In this document: positions 44,555 through 57,553 of the stretch, one piece after another | How the letters are laid out: each line of letters begins with the position of its first letter | Numbering within the stretch: the stretch's first letter is position 1 | Translations under genes and position numbers: made by a program | Notes under the pieces: model-generated | Databases searched by the model: none | The model's input: only the letters and a program-made list of their open reading frames with translations | What the model was told of the DNA's origin: nothing | NCBI RefSeq assembly: GCF_021155765.1 | Contig: NC_060108.1 | Coordinates: 18,067,025 to 18,131,024 of the forward strand | Length of the DNA stretch: 64,000 bases | Source of the DNA: Diprion similis | Taxonomy: Eukaryota; Arthropoda; Insecta; Hymenoptera; Diprionidae | Reading direction: 5' to 3'

Positions 44555-47500
44555 GTGTATATATATATATATATATAAAGTGTGTATATATGTACACACA
44601 CACACACGCCTATATATATATATTTTTTATATATAAAAGTCTATACTTGTTATGAATACCGAAAAAATTGCAGTTATAAATTGGTATGAGACCTGTTAGA
44701 AGTAAAAATTCCCCGTAACCCTACATTTTATACTGTTTACAGACATATTAAAATTAGATAAATTGGTAGTAGTACATACGCATGTATCGTAGTTTTTAGG
44801 ATTAAGATGAAGATTAACTCTTTACTGTATAATTTTTTTTTTTCTCTTAAGTAATACGACGGCATAAATATTGTCGACAATCAAGTCGACAAAACTGATA
44901 TTATACTTGCATATAAATTTAAACTAGTATGTGACAGCTAAGCACATCGTGATGCCTGTAAAATGGCGTAGCGTCTAATTGCCTTAAAAAATATTTTTAG
45001 CTCATATCTTTAAAGTTCATTGTAAAATTTAAACGGTGCTCCTAATTTGGAAAACAAAAGAGGGGAAAAAAGTTGACTCATGGTGCACATAGCATGGGGG
45101 TTGGTGAAGATATGGTACCTAGGCCTTGCCATTGTTAAGTGTTTTTAATACAGATGATAAAATTGATTGATGTTATTTACACGACGGGCTCTTCATCTTT
45201 CTGTAAAGAAAAATTTTTGGAGATGCCTATTAGTATGTTTATAAATATATTATTTGTACGCTAATATTTCAATTGTTATAAAATTATTAGCTGTGCAGAT
45301 ACCAAGTAGTCCGCCTTAATTATACATGCATACACAAATAAATAAATTCATAAACGGTTTCGTTTATATTTACCTAATTGTTACATTTGTATTATAGGAC
45401 TGAAAATTGATAAATAATATTATAATTTTTATCGGTATAATAGCAATAAGAATAACAATAATATTAATTACAGTTGTTGCGAAAATTTTGTTATCCTGAA
45501 TATTATCGACAAGCAGATTACATGAAACCTTAGACATTCACGTCATTTCAAGGAATGCGAAATAAACGTACGAACTTCCAGTATGTCGATGGCAACGCGA
45601 ACATAGCATCGTGAAATATAATTAACTGATAATAAATTTATCCAGTCAAATACAACACATATCAACAAATAACGAAGCAAAAAATCTAAGTTGTTTGATA
45701 AGTTACAGGATCAACACAATTTCATATTTGTACAGGATAATCTATTTAAAATTGGTACCACGTGAAAAAGTTTTTATAATTTATTCAGAAAAAAAACTAA
45801 ACGCTAGTTCACATAAAACTTGTAAACAAAGCGAAAGCTGCTGGATATAAATAATAAATACTCTTCGATGTAGGTATTATTCTCCACTATGATCTCACTA
45901 AGAACAAATATGCTCCTTTCTTTGTTAAACTTGAATTAATTTAACACTGAATAGAAGTTAAGACTCTCCTCTTTTAAAAATGTCTTTTCTCAGTATTACA
46001 GGCGTTTTATAGCGTACCTTTTTTAAATCGTGTAATCCTGTACTATTTTATTAGTATGTTATCAATATTAATAATATTATACACATATACATTGATAAAT
46101 CCATTACTTATGATATACTTTTATTTTCTTGGTGAAAAATGAAATTATGTTCCGTAAGCAATCATATTTTTTCCCTGCAATAGATCTACCATTAGCGCGA
46201 CAGATGTTACTTGAATCTAATGAACACGTAAAACTAACGAAACCAACGCGAAAAGTGAGCATGCAAAATAAAAGAGCAATACGTATGAAACGATAAAATT
46301 AACACTAATAATATTTGTTATTATTATTCTTACGGGACACAATATCACACGCGTAAAAAGAACATAATAATAGCAAAGATTTTGAAAAAAACATCTGAGA
46401 TTATAATAAATAAATGAAAAAATTAATTAGTTGTTTGATGTCAGTATTTAAAATATGCTCATTGGCCAATCATAATTATGACGTACATTTTTTATAGAAT
46501 TGTTATCAAGTGCCTTAGTAATAAAATGATAATAATTATTTACATACTCACTTATATATATACACACACATAAACACACACAAACACTATATGAATAAGT
46601 AGGATTAATTTTTCAAGATAGTACGTTAACCGTGTCAGTTTTCATCGTTCAATCCTTGCCTTTCATCCGTATGTCAATCACTGATATACACTTAGGTATA
46701 TTCTGGTAATAGAAATGAATAAATAAATAACTCAATGAATCATGTTTTAAAGTACATTAAATTTTGTATAATATCTACTGTGAAAGTTTAACATTCATCA
46801 TTGTTTTCATATCATAACCATTATGTACTTCGTTGATGGTAATCAATTCAGAATAAGGAATTACTGGCATAACAATGATTTAAGTTGAAACTTGTTGTTC
46901 GTTGATCAACTAATACGAATTTTAGTAATGCCCAGTTTGGGAGTAATTGTATATCTTTTTTTTTAAAGATTTCAGTGAAAAAAGAATAAAAACCCTACCA
47001 TATATAAATAAATTTGAAACACTATAATTTTGAATTGATTGTAATGCAAATTAATGAAGTACATCTAATGTTGTGACCTTTTTTCACTTTATGGATGGAA
47101 AAAATATTTACAAATATACGCATATCATGGAAATTTGAATAATTATTATCATCTTCTATTATTAGTTCTAATGTTAATAGCAAAAATGAAGTTAAAGCAA
47201 TAAGGAACACAAAAGTAATGAATCAGTCCATTACAGTCAGAACAATAGCTTACCAGAATATTTCAATATTCAAATTATGCAATTTGAAAATAAATTACTA
47301 AACAATTTTAAATAGTTTTTATATTTATAATAGTTAGAAAAAAAATAGTTACTTCTAATTTATTCATCTTTCGACTTGGTGGGGCAAATGACAATGAATA
47401 GGGAATCCCTGTTTCTACAACCTATTTTCAGACGTAAAATATTCTTTTGCTTTAAGAAGAAACATTTGAAGGGTTTTGAGTAAAAATATACGAGGATCAT

Positions 47501-47918
47501 ATTAATCTTATAACTATTTTTTATATAATATCAAATAATCAGCCAGCTGAGGGTTGAATTCTTAAACGTGATATGGATTAAAGACCTGTATCCTTTGAAT
47601 TACCAGATTAAAATTGATAATAATTACCTCGATTTGAACCTGACGAGATAGATTTTTTTCTTACGGCAAAAATGAATTCTCATCGTGTCACTGGTATTAA
47701 TAATAGTAGTAATAACTTGAATTCTTCCCGTGGATGTTCGGTGTTTAGACATGAAAGCTAAACTTGTCAACTATCACATACGATAATATGTGACGCAATA
47801 ATTAAGATGTGTGAAAAAAAAAAAGAATAATCTGCTAATCAAAAACTTTAGCGTGTGCTCAATTAGGATAGGTTTACTCAAAGTAATGAATACACAAATT
47901 AGAATAGGGTTTTCAATA

Positions 47919-47924
47919 TTTATT
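47919..47924 (-). terminator. polyadenylation signal for RpS18
   Basis: TTTATT on the plus strand gives AATAAA 22 nt after the RpS18 stop. The very short 3' UTR is usual for ribosomal protein genes. Confidence 0.65.
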
Positions 47925-47945
47925 GTTATCCAATAACGTGTAAAA

Positions 47946-49342
47946 TTACTTCTTCTTCGATACACCGACAGTGCGTCCACGACGACCAGTAGTCTTAGTG
48001 TGCTGACCTCGGACACGGAGACCCCAGTAGTGTCTCAAACCCCGGTGAGCACGAATTTTCTTCATACGTTCCAAATCCTCACGTAATTTAGAGTCCAAAT
48101 TCGAACTGGTCAACTGTTGAATATACATGCAAATGGTGTGAATGGAAAGATAGTTTATAAAAAAAAAAAAGAAAAACTGTGCAAGAGTGATTTGACTTTT
48201 AACTTTGTTGCATTCTAGTTTCTAGCTATTTGGAACACTTTTTGCAATACTGTATCATCAAAGAGTGAACCGTAATGCAGTTTATTTAGCACAGGCTACC
48301 AGCGATGTTATACAAAGTAAAAGTAAACACCGCCGTTTATCCGTGCATACTCTAAATACTCAAAATTAATTTTCATTGGTAATAATAACTGGCTCTCATT
48401 CATCCCTTACCTGAGAGTACTTGCCGTCGACGATGTCTTTTTGTCTGTTAAGAAACCAGTCCGGAATTTTGTATTGCCTTGGATTAGACATGATCGTGAT
48501 GATCTTCTCCACCTGTTGAGAATGCAGATTTCGTTACTACAGTTACATAGATTGATAACTTATTGATATGACAAGGATAGACACTTGATTACTAAGGGAA
48601 ATAGTCTTTAACTGAGAAGAATAATTTTTGTTCTCTACCCTGATACTGAAACATTGTCATTGTTGTGTGAAGCACGATCTGTAAATCAGTTCAGTAATAA
48701 ATTTTTACACATTGCAGGAATCCAATTTGAACTGTTAATGTCAAAAGATCGGAAGGATGTCTCAATTTGAGAAGAGAGCAGAAGAGGTTAGGTATATCAT
48801 GGTTGACCTCGGACGAAGTAATCAATTTTGACGCGATTGAGCAAGAGTTGATTGAAGTAAGTTTTTTCGTTACCTCCTCTTCAGAACATTCCCCAGCACG
48901 CTTGTCCAAGTCTACGTCGGCCTTCTTGAGAACAATATTCGCGTAACGCCGTCCGACACCTTTGATGGCAGTCATGGCGAACATAACCTTTATATTACCA
49001 TCGATGTTCGTGCCCATAACACGAAGAATGTGCTGAAACTTTTCCGGTATAACGAGCGACTGAAACATACCAATCAATATGTATCATAAGTGTGCTCAGA
49101 ACTGTCAAAATCATAAACATGTGGTCAAATCACGCCATGTCTTCTCGGGACTGACGACAGGACTTTCATCATAGGTAAGGCATCCGGTAAAGTTAAGGTA
49201 AAACGATAAAGTCGGCGAAATATCTAGTGTGAAACTCTACTGAAATATCGCTCATGCATTTCCACAATAAATTCACAGGGTATCTTCAAGGATTCGTTGG
49301 ATATTTCAAGATTATGCTGCATAACGCCACGAAACTCACCAT
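47946..49342 (-). CDS. RpS18: 40S ribosomal protein S18 (uS13), 4 exons
   Basis: This small-subunit head protein contacts the 60S subunit and P-site tRNA. Exons in transcript order: 49342-49340, 49059-48874, 48512-48411, 48113-47946. They join to exactly 152 aa, the universal length. The sequence begins [15 protein letters not shown] and contains [44 protein letters not shown] and the basic C-terminus GVSKKK. The first coding exon contains only the ATG, followed directly by the GTGAGT donor. Upstream on the transcript strand lies a pyrimidine-rich tract (CTCTGTCCTCTCTTTTG) that could supply a 5'TOP start. Introns were checked for box C/D or H/ACA snoRNAs; none was convincing. The gene is divergent from the NSD-type methyltransferase. 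Confidence 0.98.
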
Positions 49343-50156
49343 TTTAACCGATTGTTAGCTACAAAAGAGAGGACAGAGGTGCTGGTGGGACCGGAACTCG
49401 GAAGCAGCGACAAGACTCTCGCACTAGCGCCATCAGCGCGATTTTCAACCAAACATTCGTGTTCGATTTTCGGCAAATGAATCAAAAAACCTTATGTAAA
49501 GATCAAACCAACTGTAAATATTCGATCGTATTATTTGTGCTATAAATCCTCAGGATAGAGTCACTACAGAATCACTGTAGAAGTAACACAGAGTCTTATG
49601 TGCGTTGCCGTTCTTCGATTTGAGGACTTGTTTTTGGGAGACTCTACATAACATCTGATGACATCTGTCGTGGATTGTCGGCATTACCGACTGTGCGTGC
49701 AACGGGCCATAGAAATCGCGGGAAACGCGCCCTGTTGCAGCTCAGCAGCTCCGTTCCCCGTGTAATTTCATTATCATCAATAATCAGACGTTCTCGTCTG
49801 TAGTAAGAATTAAGATAGCAGTGGAATTTGTTCAACTAACCGGGCCGAACCAAACCTTCCGAAATTCAATCGAGAACGTCAATAAGCATTTGAAGTACTG
49901 GGTAAATCAGACCATTCTGAAAAGCGGCACACACTTTGCATTCGGCCATCGCACTCTCATTCAGGCTACCTACCCTAGTAGCAACGAACACCACCACTTC
50001 CTCGTGTAGTGAGAATGAATTTTGATCCGTGTTCAAAAAATATTATCATCATTGACCAAGAAAAAACTATCAAAGTTGATCTTGTATGCAGATATCATTA
50101 ATTATACGTATTTCACAGACACACAACTGCCAAATGTATCAACAACGCAGAGAGTT
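49343..50156. promoter_or_regulatory. divergent promoter region of RpS18 and the NSD gene
   Basis: Both genes begin in this 0.8-kb stretch. The RpS18 side has a pyrimidine tract at about 49352-49385 (as read on the minus strand) suited to TOP initiation. On the plus side, a 5' UTR exon ending at a GTAAAT donor near 49902 and a second starting at 50119 after TTTCACAG are plausible. The open frame at 49821-50009 lacks an ATG, and it does not stay open when spliced to 50119, so it was not called coding. Confidence 0.5.
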
Positions 50157-50160
50157 ATGA
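50134..50160 (+). CDS. eight-codon uORF overlapping the NSD start
   Basis: An ATG 23 nt upstream of the main start opens an eight-codon frame (MYQQRREL) whose TGA overlaps the main ATG as ATGA. It lies in the same predicted exon. Such an arrangement could lower translation or act by termination-reinitiation. Its use is inferred. Confidence 0.4.
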   Translation: MYQQRREL

Positions 50161-53100
50161 GTGCTTTCAATGCAGAGGGGCCAAAAGAGGCGTCCACGAA
50201 TAATACCAAAAATTTCGGATCTACTGTAACGGAAAGCGGAGCCAATGATTCCACCAAAACCCAGGATTCATCGGATACTGTTAATGGCTTAACAGATTCT
50301 AAATCTGTCAATCATTCACCTAACACAAGCCGATATGGAAGAATAATAAAGTCAAAGCTGCATGGCAGCTTGCCTTCGGTAAGATCATTCGTTTCTAAAA
50401 GCTAGCGTCCCCTAATTTTTAAACTTTTCATTCAAACTTTTCTATTTCACTCCAAGTTATCGCTTGCCCATTTTTATCCTTTAACTTCCTCAACAATCAA
50501 GTGTCAAGCTGCAAGCCGCAGTTCAATGTTTATACGCTTTCATTTCTACACTTTATTACCGCTATAATAATACCATCTTTGTAGAACCCAGTATATTTGA
50601 CATATTTAATGTAGTGCCGGCCTTTCATCTTTGCATTGATGAATCTAATTGCCCCAAATATTTTCCAGCTTTCGTATACATTGACCCTTCTCTTTTATAG
50701 TTAAATTATTAGATCCAAAATTAATCTTACGTACTGTGCCAAAATTTGTAGCTTTAAACATCTTTGCTCATAATTGACAGTTTTCAGGTACAAAGATAAC
50801 CCATGTATATCCATTTACCAAAGTAATTTGATTTTGAACAAACAATCTTTTTTGTTATCTTCAGACACTTATAATTAATTTTACAAAAATTAACACCATT
50901 CGGTGCTGACATTGCCAATAGCTATATCATGCTAATATAATTATGGTTCATTTATTTTATTTGAAATCCGAATGGTTCACGTTTATATTTGTATTCTCAT
51001 TTGAACCACAGAACTGATATAAATATTATTTAAATCTTCTTTTAATCTTTAGTAAATATGACTACCGTGAAGAGCTTTTCCAATTTTTTTTATGAATCGG
51101 AAATAAACACTGATACAATGTTTCAGTCAAGTTAACTGAGTGCGAAATGGTCTTTAATACAGCTAGTGCATATCACTCATGTGCAGCATGAGATATATAT
51201 ATAAACACACATACACACACACACACACCAATTGATTTTCATTTGTTTTCAATGGGCAAAAGTGCCTTGCAGGTATTTAAAGTAGCATGTAGTAGCACGG
51301 TAGCAGCTTTTGCGGTATTGTTTTAGAATATGAGATGCACACAGTACACAAAAGACATTTTACCTTATCCATTAGTACAAAATTTAAATACTCAGTTGGT
51401 ATTATACTTATAAACAAACCTGTCATATTTTATACATTATTTCCTATGAAACAAATAATTCTATATCAAATATATCAGATTCAGACATATTTTGCTCAGC
51501 TCTAAGTGGGAATTAGTTGAAAAAAGGGAATATTTCGAGTTCTATATTTATAATGCAATGATAAAAATTGTAGGCTCAAAAAAAATCAATAAATAAATGA
51601 ATTCAATTGTTCTACATTTCAGAGTGATTATAACCTGCTCTCTAACAAGCAAGAACTCTCTAGCCAAAGCATAAATGGAAACGGTGGAAGTACGAGTAAA
51701 AAAATTTTTGAAGACCAAGTTAAATCCGTTTCAAATCCTTCTCCAGCAGAGAGTTTTAATAGTACTTTAAATTTATCAAAAGATGCAAGTAACCTGAGTA
51801 GTGATATGGAGTGTAATTGGCTGTTAGGTCAGTTAGCCTGGGCACGGATCGGCACTTTTCCATTTTGGCCTTGTGTTGTTACTTTAGAACCAGTGACGAT
51901 GATATATCACAAAGTGTTACGTAAGTGTTACATGAATTGAGCATTATCAAATATTTACATCGCTTGGAAATTGACTTAATTTCTATTGATCAGGAACTGG
52001 TAGGGCACAGCAAATGGGCATACACGTCCAGTATTTTGGTGATAAAGGACGGCATAATTGGGTAAAATCCCATTATATGATCCCTTTTAGTGGTATTAAG
52101 AATTTCGAAACCCTAGCTGAGTCATTGACCCCAGAAATAAAAAAAAAAGACCCTAAATATGCAGCAGCATTCATTGTTAAGTCTGGTATGAAACCTAAAT
52201 GGGACAAAGCTGTCTCAGAGGCTACAGATGTCTTGACGATGACTAATGAACAACGAGCTGAAGTATTTAAACCGCCAATAAAGTTACTCAAATCTGTGGC
52301 AACGGAGGCACCGAAAACGAATTCTAAAGAGAAAACAATAGTTCGCAAAAGGAAACTTTCGCCTGATAATAACAAAACTTCGCCAAAACGAATGAAGGCA
52401 GAAAACGTAAGATTTATCTGATAATCAGTCTCTTTCTAATAGAAAAGTTATCAATCAATTTTTTTTATACCTATTTTGTTCTAAAAAATTATCCTTTACT
52501 ATCGTTCTCACAGGCTGATTCGGAAGTGGATACTGATGAGAAGCTAGAAAAACCAAAATCACGTAAACAGAAACGTGAAAACAATGACAGTAAGGCGGAA
52601 GTGAATCTAAGTGCAAATACACCACCGACGCCACCCTCTAGTCACAAAGATTCAAGCGACGAAGCACCGCTTCCTAAAAAACCAAAACCTAAGAAATTGA
52701 AAAAAATAGTGGAAGGTGATTTTGAAATTTATTTTGAAAGAAACAGAGATAGAATACAGGAAGAACAGCCTGATGCTTCGGAATCAGAAATTCGAAGATA
52801 TTTGAAAAAGACTTGGGGCAGCATGAACATTGCTTCCAAAAGTTCGTATCAGGTGCGATTAAAGCAAAATAACAGTTCGCCAGTGAAGGGAAGACGCCAT
52901 ATAAAGGAAAGTTCCTCCTCATCTGAAGAGGAAACAGAAGAGGTAAATGTCTCATTAGAAGAGGAGCAGATCTTCACGACGAACAAAAAACTGAAGTCAA
53001 GTGCAGAAAAACCTGATGCTGGTACGATTGAAAATACGAATGGAAAAAAAAAACGACTTCATAATTTATTCAAAGGTATGAAGCAGGAACGAGTGTGTCA

Positions 53101-56100
53101 AATATGTGAAAAAACTGGCAAGCTTACGAGATGCAGAGGACCTTGTTACTCGTATTTTCATTTGTCATGTGTCAAACCGGGTGAATCTAGCCCTGAAAAT
53201 AGCATAGATGGGAATATTACTGAGGATGAGTTGTTTGATAATTCTAGAGACACCAAGGAAATATCAGGAGAAGAGGATGAGAATAATCAGGAAGAAGTTG
53301 AATCCAATGACAAAACGGAAGGTGAGATATTAGTCTATGGTAGTGATATGGTATAAGTGAATTTGTCCGAGCTTAATTTCGGTAAACAGCAACCGTTTTT
53401 CTTGCTAAACTTTCTATTATTTTGCAGACAAAAGCGATGACCCGGTTGAACAGTCTGAAGAAGAAGCATTCAAGTGCATAGACTGTTTATCTGGCGTTGC
53501 ACCAGCCTGTTTTATATGCAATGAACGAGAAGGTGATAGAATTAGGTGCACAGTTTTTGCTTGTGGAAAACATTATCATTCAGCGTGCTTGAAACCTTGG
53601 CCACAGGTGATTTATTCATATTGACTAAATATTTTTTTTTAAAAGGTCAATTACTTTGTCGAATAACTTACAGGATCTCCATTATAAGAAGAGATTTTAC
53701 GATTTTCTATGGCATTCGCAGAGCCAGAAGTATATCATTTCTCAAAAGTCCCCACATTCTCAATAATCAAAAATAGCATGTAATCCTGTTGCTAGACTTA
53801 CTCAGATTTTACAAGCTTCTGAAATGATAAACTTCTTGCTTTACCCTGCGGTATTGTAATTACAAATATCTGCATTGTTCTTTCATCTATCCAATTGAAA
53901 ACTTGATCTCAGTTGTCTAATTCAATTTAATTTTGCTCTAATTATCATCACTGAAAACTGAGGAAATATTAATATGCTATATTATTTCCATAACCCTTAG
54001 TTTATTGATTATATACTTCTGTTCATGATTCTCCAGTAACTGAATGTTTTCTTTTTTTTTTTCTTTTAACCAACATTAGTCGCACTGGCAAGGTGGACGA
54101 CTGTATTGTCCGTATCACGTATGCCACACTTGTAGCTCAGACAATCCTCGAGATAGTAATCATTTGAGGTCACCGAACGAAAAGCTGGTTCGATGTGTGC
54201 GATGTCCGTCATCCTACCATCCATCAATAATCTGCCTTCCAGCTGGTTCAGGTATATTAACTGGTAGTCAAATCATTTGTCCGAAACACTACAAAGCTCC
54301 TCATCCTCCGCTGAATGCTGCGTGGTGTTTTCTGTGCACGCAAGGTGGTAGTCTGATATGCTGCGACACTTGTCCAACTTCTTTCCATCCGGAATGTCTA
54401 GGTAAATTATAATACTCCTTATAGTAAAAAGAAACTGTATTTTTATATGCTAAATTAATTCATTTTCAAATTCATTTAAAAATTTTCATTTTCCAAAATC
54501 ATTTTCTGTACAATTTAATTGTCTGAGAATTTAATATTCCTAATCGTAGGAATAGATGCACCAGATGGTGCCTTTATTTGTGAAGACTGTGAAACTGGGC
54601 GTTTACCACTATATGGTGAGGTAACATGGGTAAAGTTGGGTAACTATAGATGGTGGCCTTCAATTATCTGTTATCCTCACGAAATACCTCACAACGTGCT
54701 CACTATTCCTCACACCCCTGGTGAATTTTGCGTTATGTTTCTCGGAACTAAGAACTACTACTGGGTCCACAGGTAAACAGGATATAAACACTATAGAAAT
54801 ACTTTCTTTTCAATTTAAAATAGTCATTCCTTTGCGATTATGTGAGTAAGCCTTTTGTTATTTAACATAACAATGAGAAAAATTTTCTCAAGTTTTTCAC
54901 TTAGGTACTTCCATTTTACAGATCTGAAAACAGAACACCTAATTGTTTTTGTTTTTTTATCTTTTATAGAGGCAGAGCATTTCTTTACCAAGATGGCGAT
55001 GCGAATACCAAAACTTCAACAGGTAAAAAATACGTTGATGAAGCATATAGAAAGGCATTGGAAGAAGCTCAAGAGATGCATCTTCGATTAAAGATAGAAA
55101 GAGCTGCTGCTGTTAAGGAAAATGGTCCAAAAGACTTGAAGCCTCCACATTATGTAAAACTCAAGGTATTATACTAACGTTTTCTTTACATAAATACCAA
55201 ATAACCTGTAGTTACTGTGTTACTTTTAATTACTGTACAGGTAGTTGTATTCTAGGCTTTTTCGCACAGTCTGCAATGAAACTCAAGAAAATTGTAATTG
55301 TTGATGTGCAACTAGATTTGTTTTCGTATGGTTTTTTTTTTTCTCTAAGACAATAGAAAATCCCTAAATTATACCTTTACTTGATAAACCAATTCCAAAT
55401 TAACTTTGGTCGTAATCAATTTTATTGCATACGTTTATGACCATGCAGACTGCCAGTGAAACTTCTTGAATACAACTACTATTATAGTTTACAGAAAGTG
55501 ACACTGTTAACATTGGATGCTTGATATTATTTAATTTAGAATAAAATTGAATCAAATTCCTGCTGCAGGTGAACAAGCCTGTGGGAAACGTTAAGCCTGT
55601 TGAAGTCGAGAGTATTGCTGCTTGTGAATGCGATGCAGATTGGGATAATCCTTGTGCCCCAGAAACAGATTGCTTAAATCGCATCCTCTCCGTTGAATGT
55701 AGTTCGGGGATATGTCCAGCAGGACCCAAGTGCGGAAATCAAGCGTTTGTTAGGCGGCAATATCCCTCTATGATACCTTTCCATACTGCTGGAAGAGGAT
55801 GGGGACTTAAAGCCCTTGAAGCAATAAAATCTGGCCAGTTCGTAGTAGAATATGTAGGCGAAGTCATTGACGAAGCTGAGTACAAACGTAGGTTACATCG
55901 CAAGAAAGAATTAAAAGATGAAAATTTCTATTTTCTAACCATAGATAACTTCCGAATGATTGATGCTGAACCTAAGGGTAACCTTAGCCGGTTCATGAGT
56001 AAGTATATATTACGAGAAACCAAGCCATCTGTCACTCCTGAACTGAAATATGCTACTTTCTTCATTCTTTGTCATTTTAAGATCACTCCTGCCAACCAAA

Positions 56101-57553
56101 TTGCGAAACGCAAAAGTGGACAGTGAATGGTGATACGCGAATAGGCCTCTTCGCACTCAGAGACATAGAAATTGATGAAGAATTAACTTTTAATTACAAC
56201 TTGGCTTGTGATGGAGAAACTCGGAAGCCATGCCTTTGTGGTTCGCCGAATTGCAGTGGATTTATTGGGCTGAAGGCCCCGAAACTGATGCAGCAACTGA
56301 ATACCACGCAGGAAAAAAAAATTTCAAAACAAAAGCGGTAATTTTGTTGTTTCAGCTCATGTCGTTATCGGTAACTTTATAGAATTTCCTGCAAATTTTC
56401 AAGTTTAACTTCTTCATACTATATAATATAACTATAAGATTTGACTTTATTCTTAGATCTGGTAAAGTAAAGTCATGCTGGACATGTGGGAATAAAATAT
56501 CAGATGACGATTTACTACAATGTGATCAGAAAACTTGTGGTAAGAGGTATCATAAATCGTGTGTTACTTTTGAAGACACGGAATCAAGATTTAGCTGCCC
56601 TTGGCATCATTGTGCTGCATGCAGTCGTAGAACTTCAGCTCATTGCTCATTTTGTAGCACAGCATTTTGTCAAAGTAAGTACTAGTACTAAAATAATTAT
56701 TATCTTTCATAGTACAGAGTTTTGCGTCTCAATAAAGCTTGCATTTTTTTTTTATATTTCTGAATGTTCTACATCATTTTAGGATTAAAATAGTGAATTT
56801 CCTTTTTTTTTTTTTTTCAATTTTCATTTCGTACAACGTGATCTAATTCGTATTGTAAATGATGTAGCAAAGAAAAAGATAGCCTACTTTAACGTTGAAA
56901 TCGTCATGAGTTATTGTGAAAAAATAAACATAATTGACAAGAAATACTTTTCACACAGTTCACATCGAAGGAAAGTTAACAGAATATGGTGATAAAGGAG
57001 GGTTTATTTGTAACTCCCATGGAACCATAGGTTCTGATAATAATGAATCCGATAATGATACTGAAACTGAAAAAGCGGAATCTCCAATTGAATTCAGTAG
57101 TCCACTTATAACTGGAAACCCACCAACCAGAGATCCTTCTCCAAGAGTTTCTATCATTGAGGTATTGTAGTTCCTTACCCGTGCAATAAAGTAAGACATT
57201 TCTGGTAGAGAATAAAAATTGTACTATTATATCTCAGAATATTATTTCGGATCAAGCAGTCGTTAGAGATTTAAACACAAATAAATATTTACTTTTGACA
57301 GGTACACGGAAGTAGCGAGGAGGGAGAGGAATCCCAGAAAGAGGACGACGATGAACAAGTTGGAAATGGAATTCAGCCAGTTAGTGAAGTCGGTAAAAAA
57401 AAGATATCGAAAAAAAACACGCCATTATCCCGGCGGTTCTCTGTAAGGAAGCAGCGGCAAGAAGAAGCAGCAAAAACTCTGAACGCTTTGACCTCTAGTC
57501 AATTAGAAGCGATAATCGGAGGTAGCGTTTTAAATGGCGAAAAAAATTATTGA
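50157..57553 (+). CDS. NSD2: NSD/Mes-4-type H3K36 methyltransferase, 13 coding exons
   Basis: This nuclear enzyme mono- and dimethylates histone H3 Lys36. Exons: 50157-50378, 51623-51920, 51994-52406, 52514-53321, 53428-53606, 54080-54401, 54550-54772, 54970-55165, 55569-55998, 56082-56337, 56457-56674, 56959-57161, 57302-57553. They join in frame to 1339 aa; human NSD2 has 1365. Order: PWWP1 about 141-240 (FWP at 155-157), HMG-box-like segment about 378-425, several PHD fingers from Cys506, PWWP2 with [15 protein letters not shown] cysteines about 905-945, and SET with GRGWGL at 962-967. NHSCQPNC at 1031-1038 and Tyr1069 belong to the catalytic pocket. Post-SET is CLCGSPNC at 1081-1088, then a C-terminal PHD. 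The domain set and order match NSD1-3 and Drosophila Mes-4; which vertebrate paralogue is closest cannot be decided here. The start is the first in-frame ATG after the 50119 acceptor, so N-terminal exons could be missing. Confidence 0.93.

Larger units (their letters stand above)
42241..47945. other. yki 3' UTR and intergenic region
   Basis: This 5.7-kb AT-rich stretch lies between the converging yki and RpS18 stops. It probably begins with a long yki 3' UTR. No coding gene was recognised. It holds a repeated ACTATCAAATT motif, a TIR-flanked element and a TA/CA microsatellite cluster at about 44555-44615, described separately or noted here. Confidence 0.55.

Noticed and set aside
48114-48873. 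Possible box C/D snoRNA in the RpS18 introns (a TGATGA near 48255 on the minus strand)
   Set aside because: No box D CTGA at a suitable distance and no terminal stem was found.
49821-50009. 62-aa open frame upstream of the NSD-type gene
   Set aside because: It begins with GTG, and splicing its donor to the 50119 acceptor hits a stop codon; it is probably 5' UTR.
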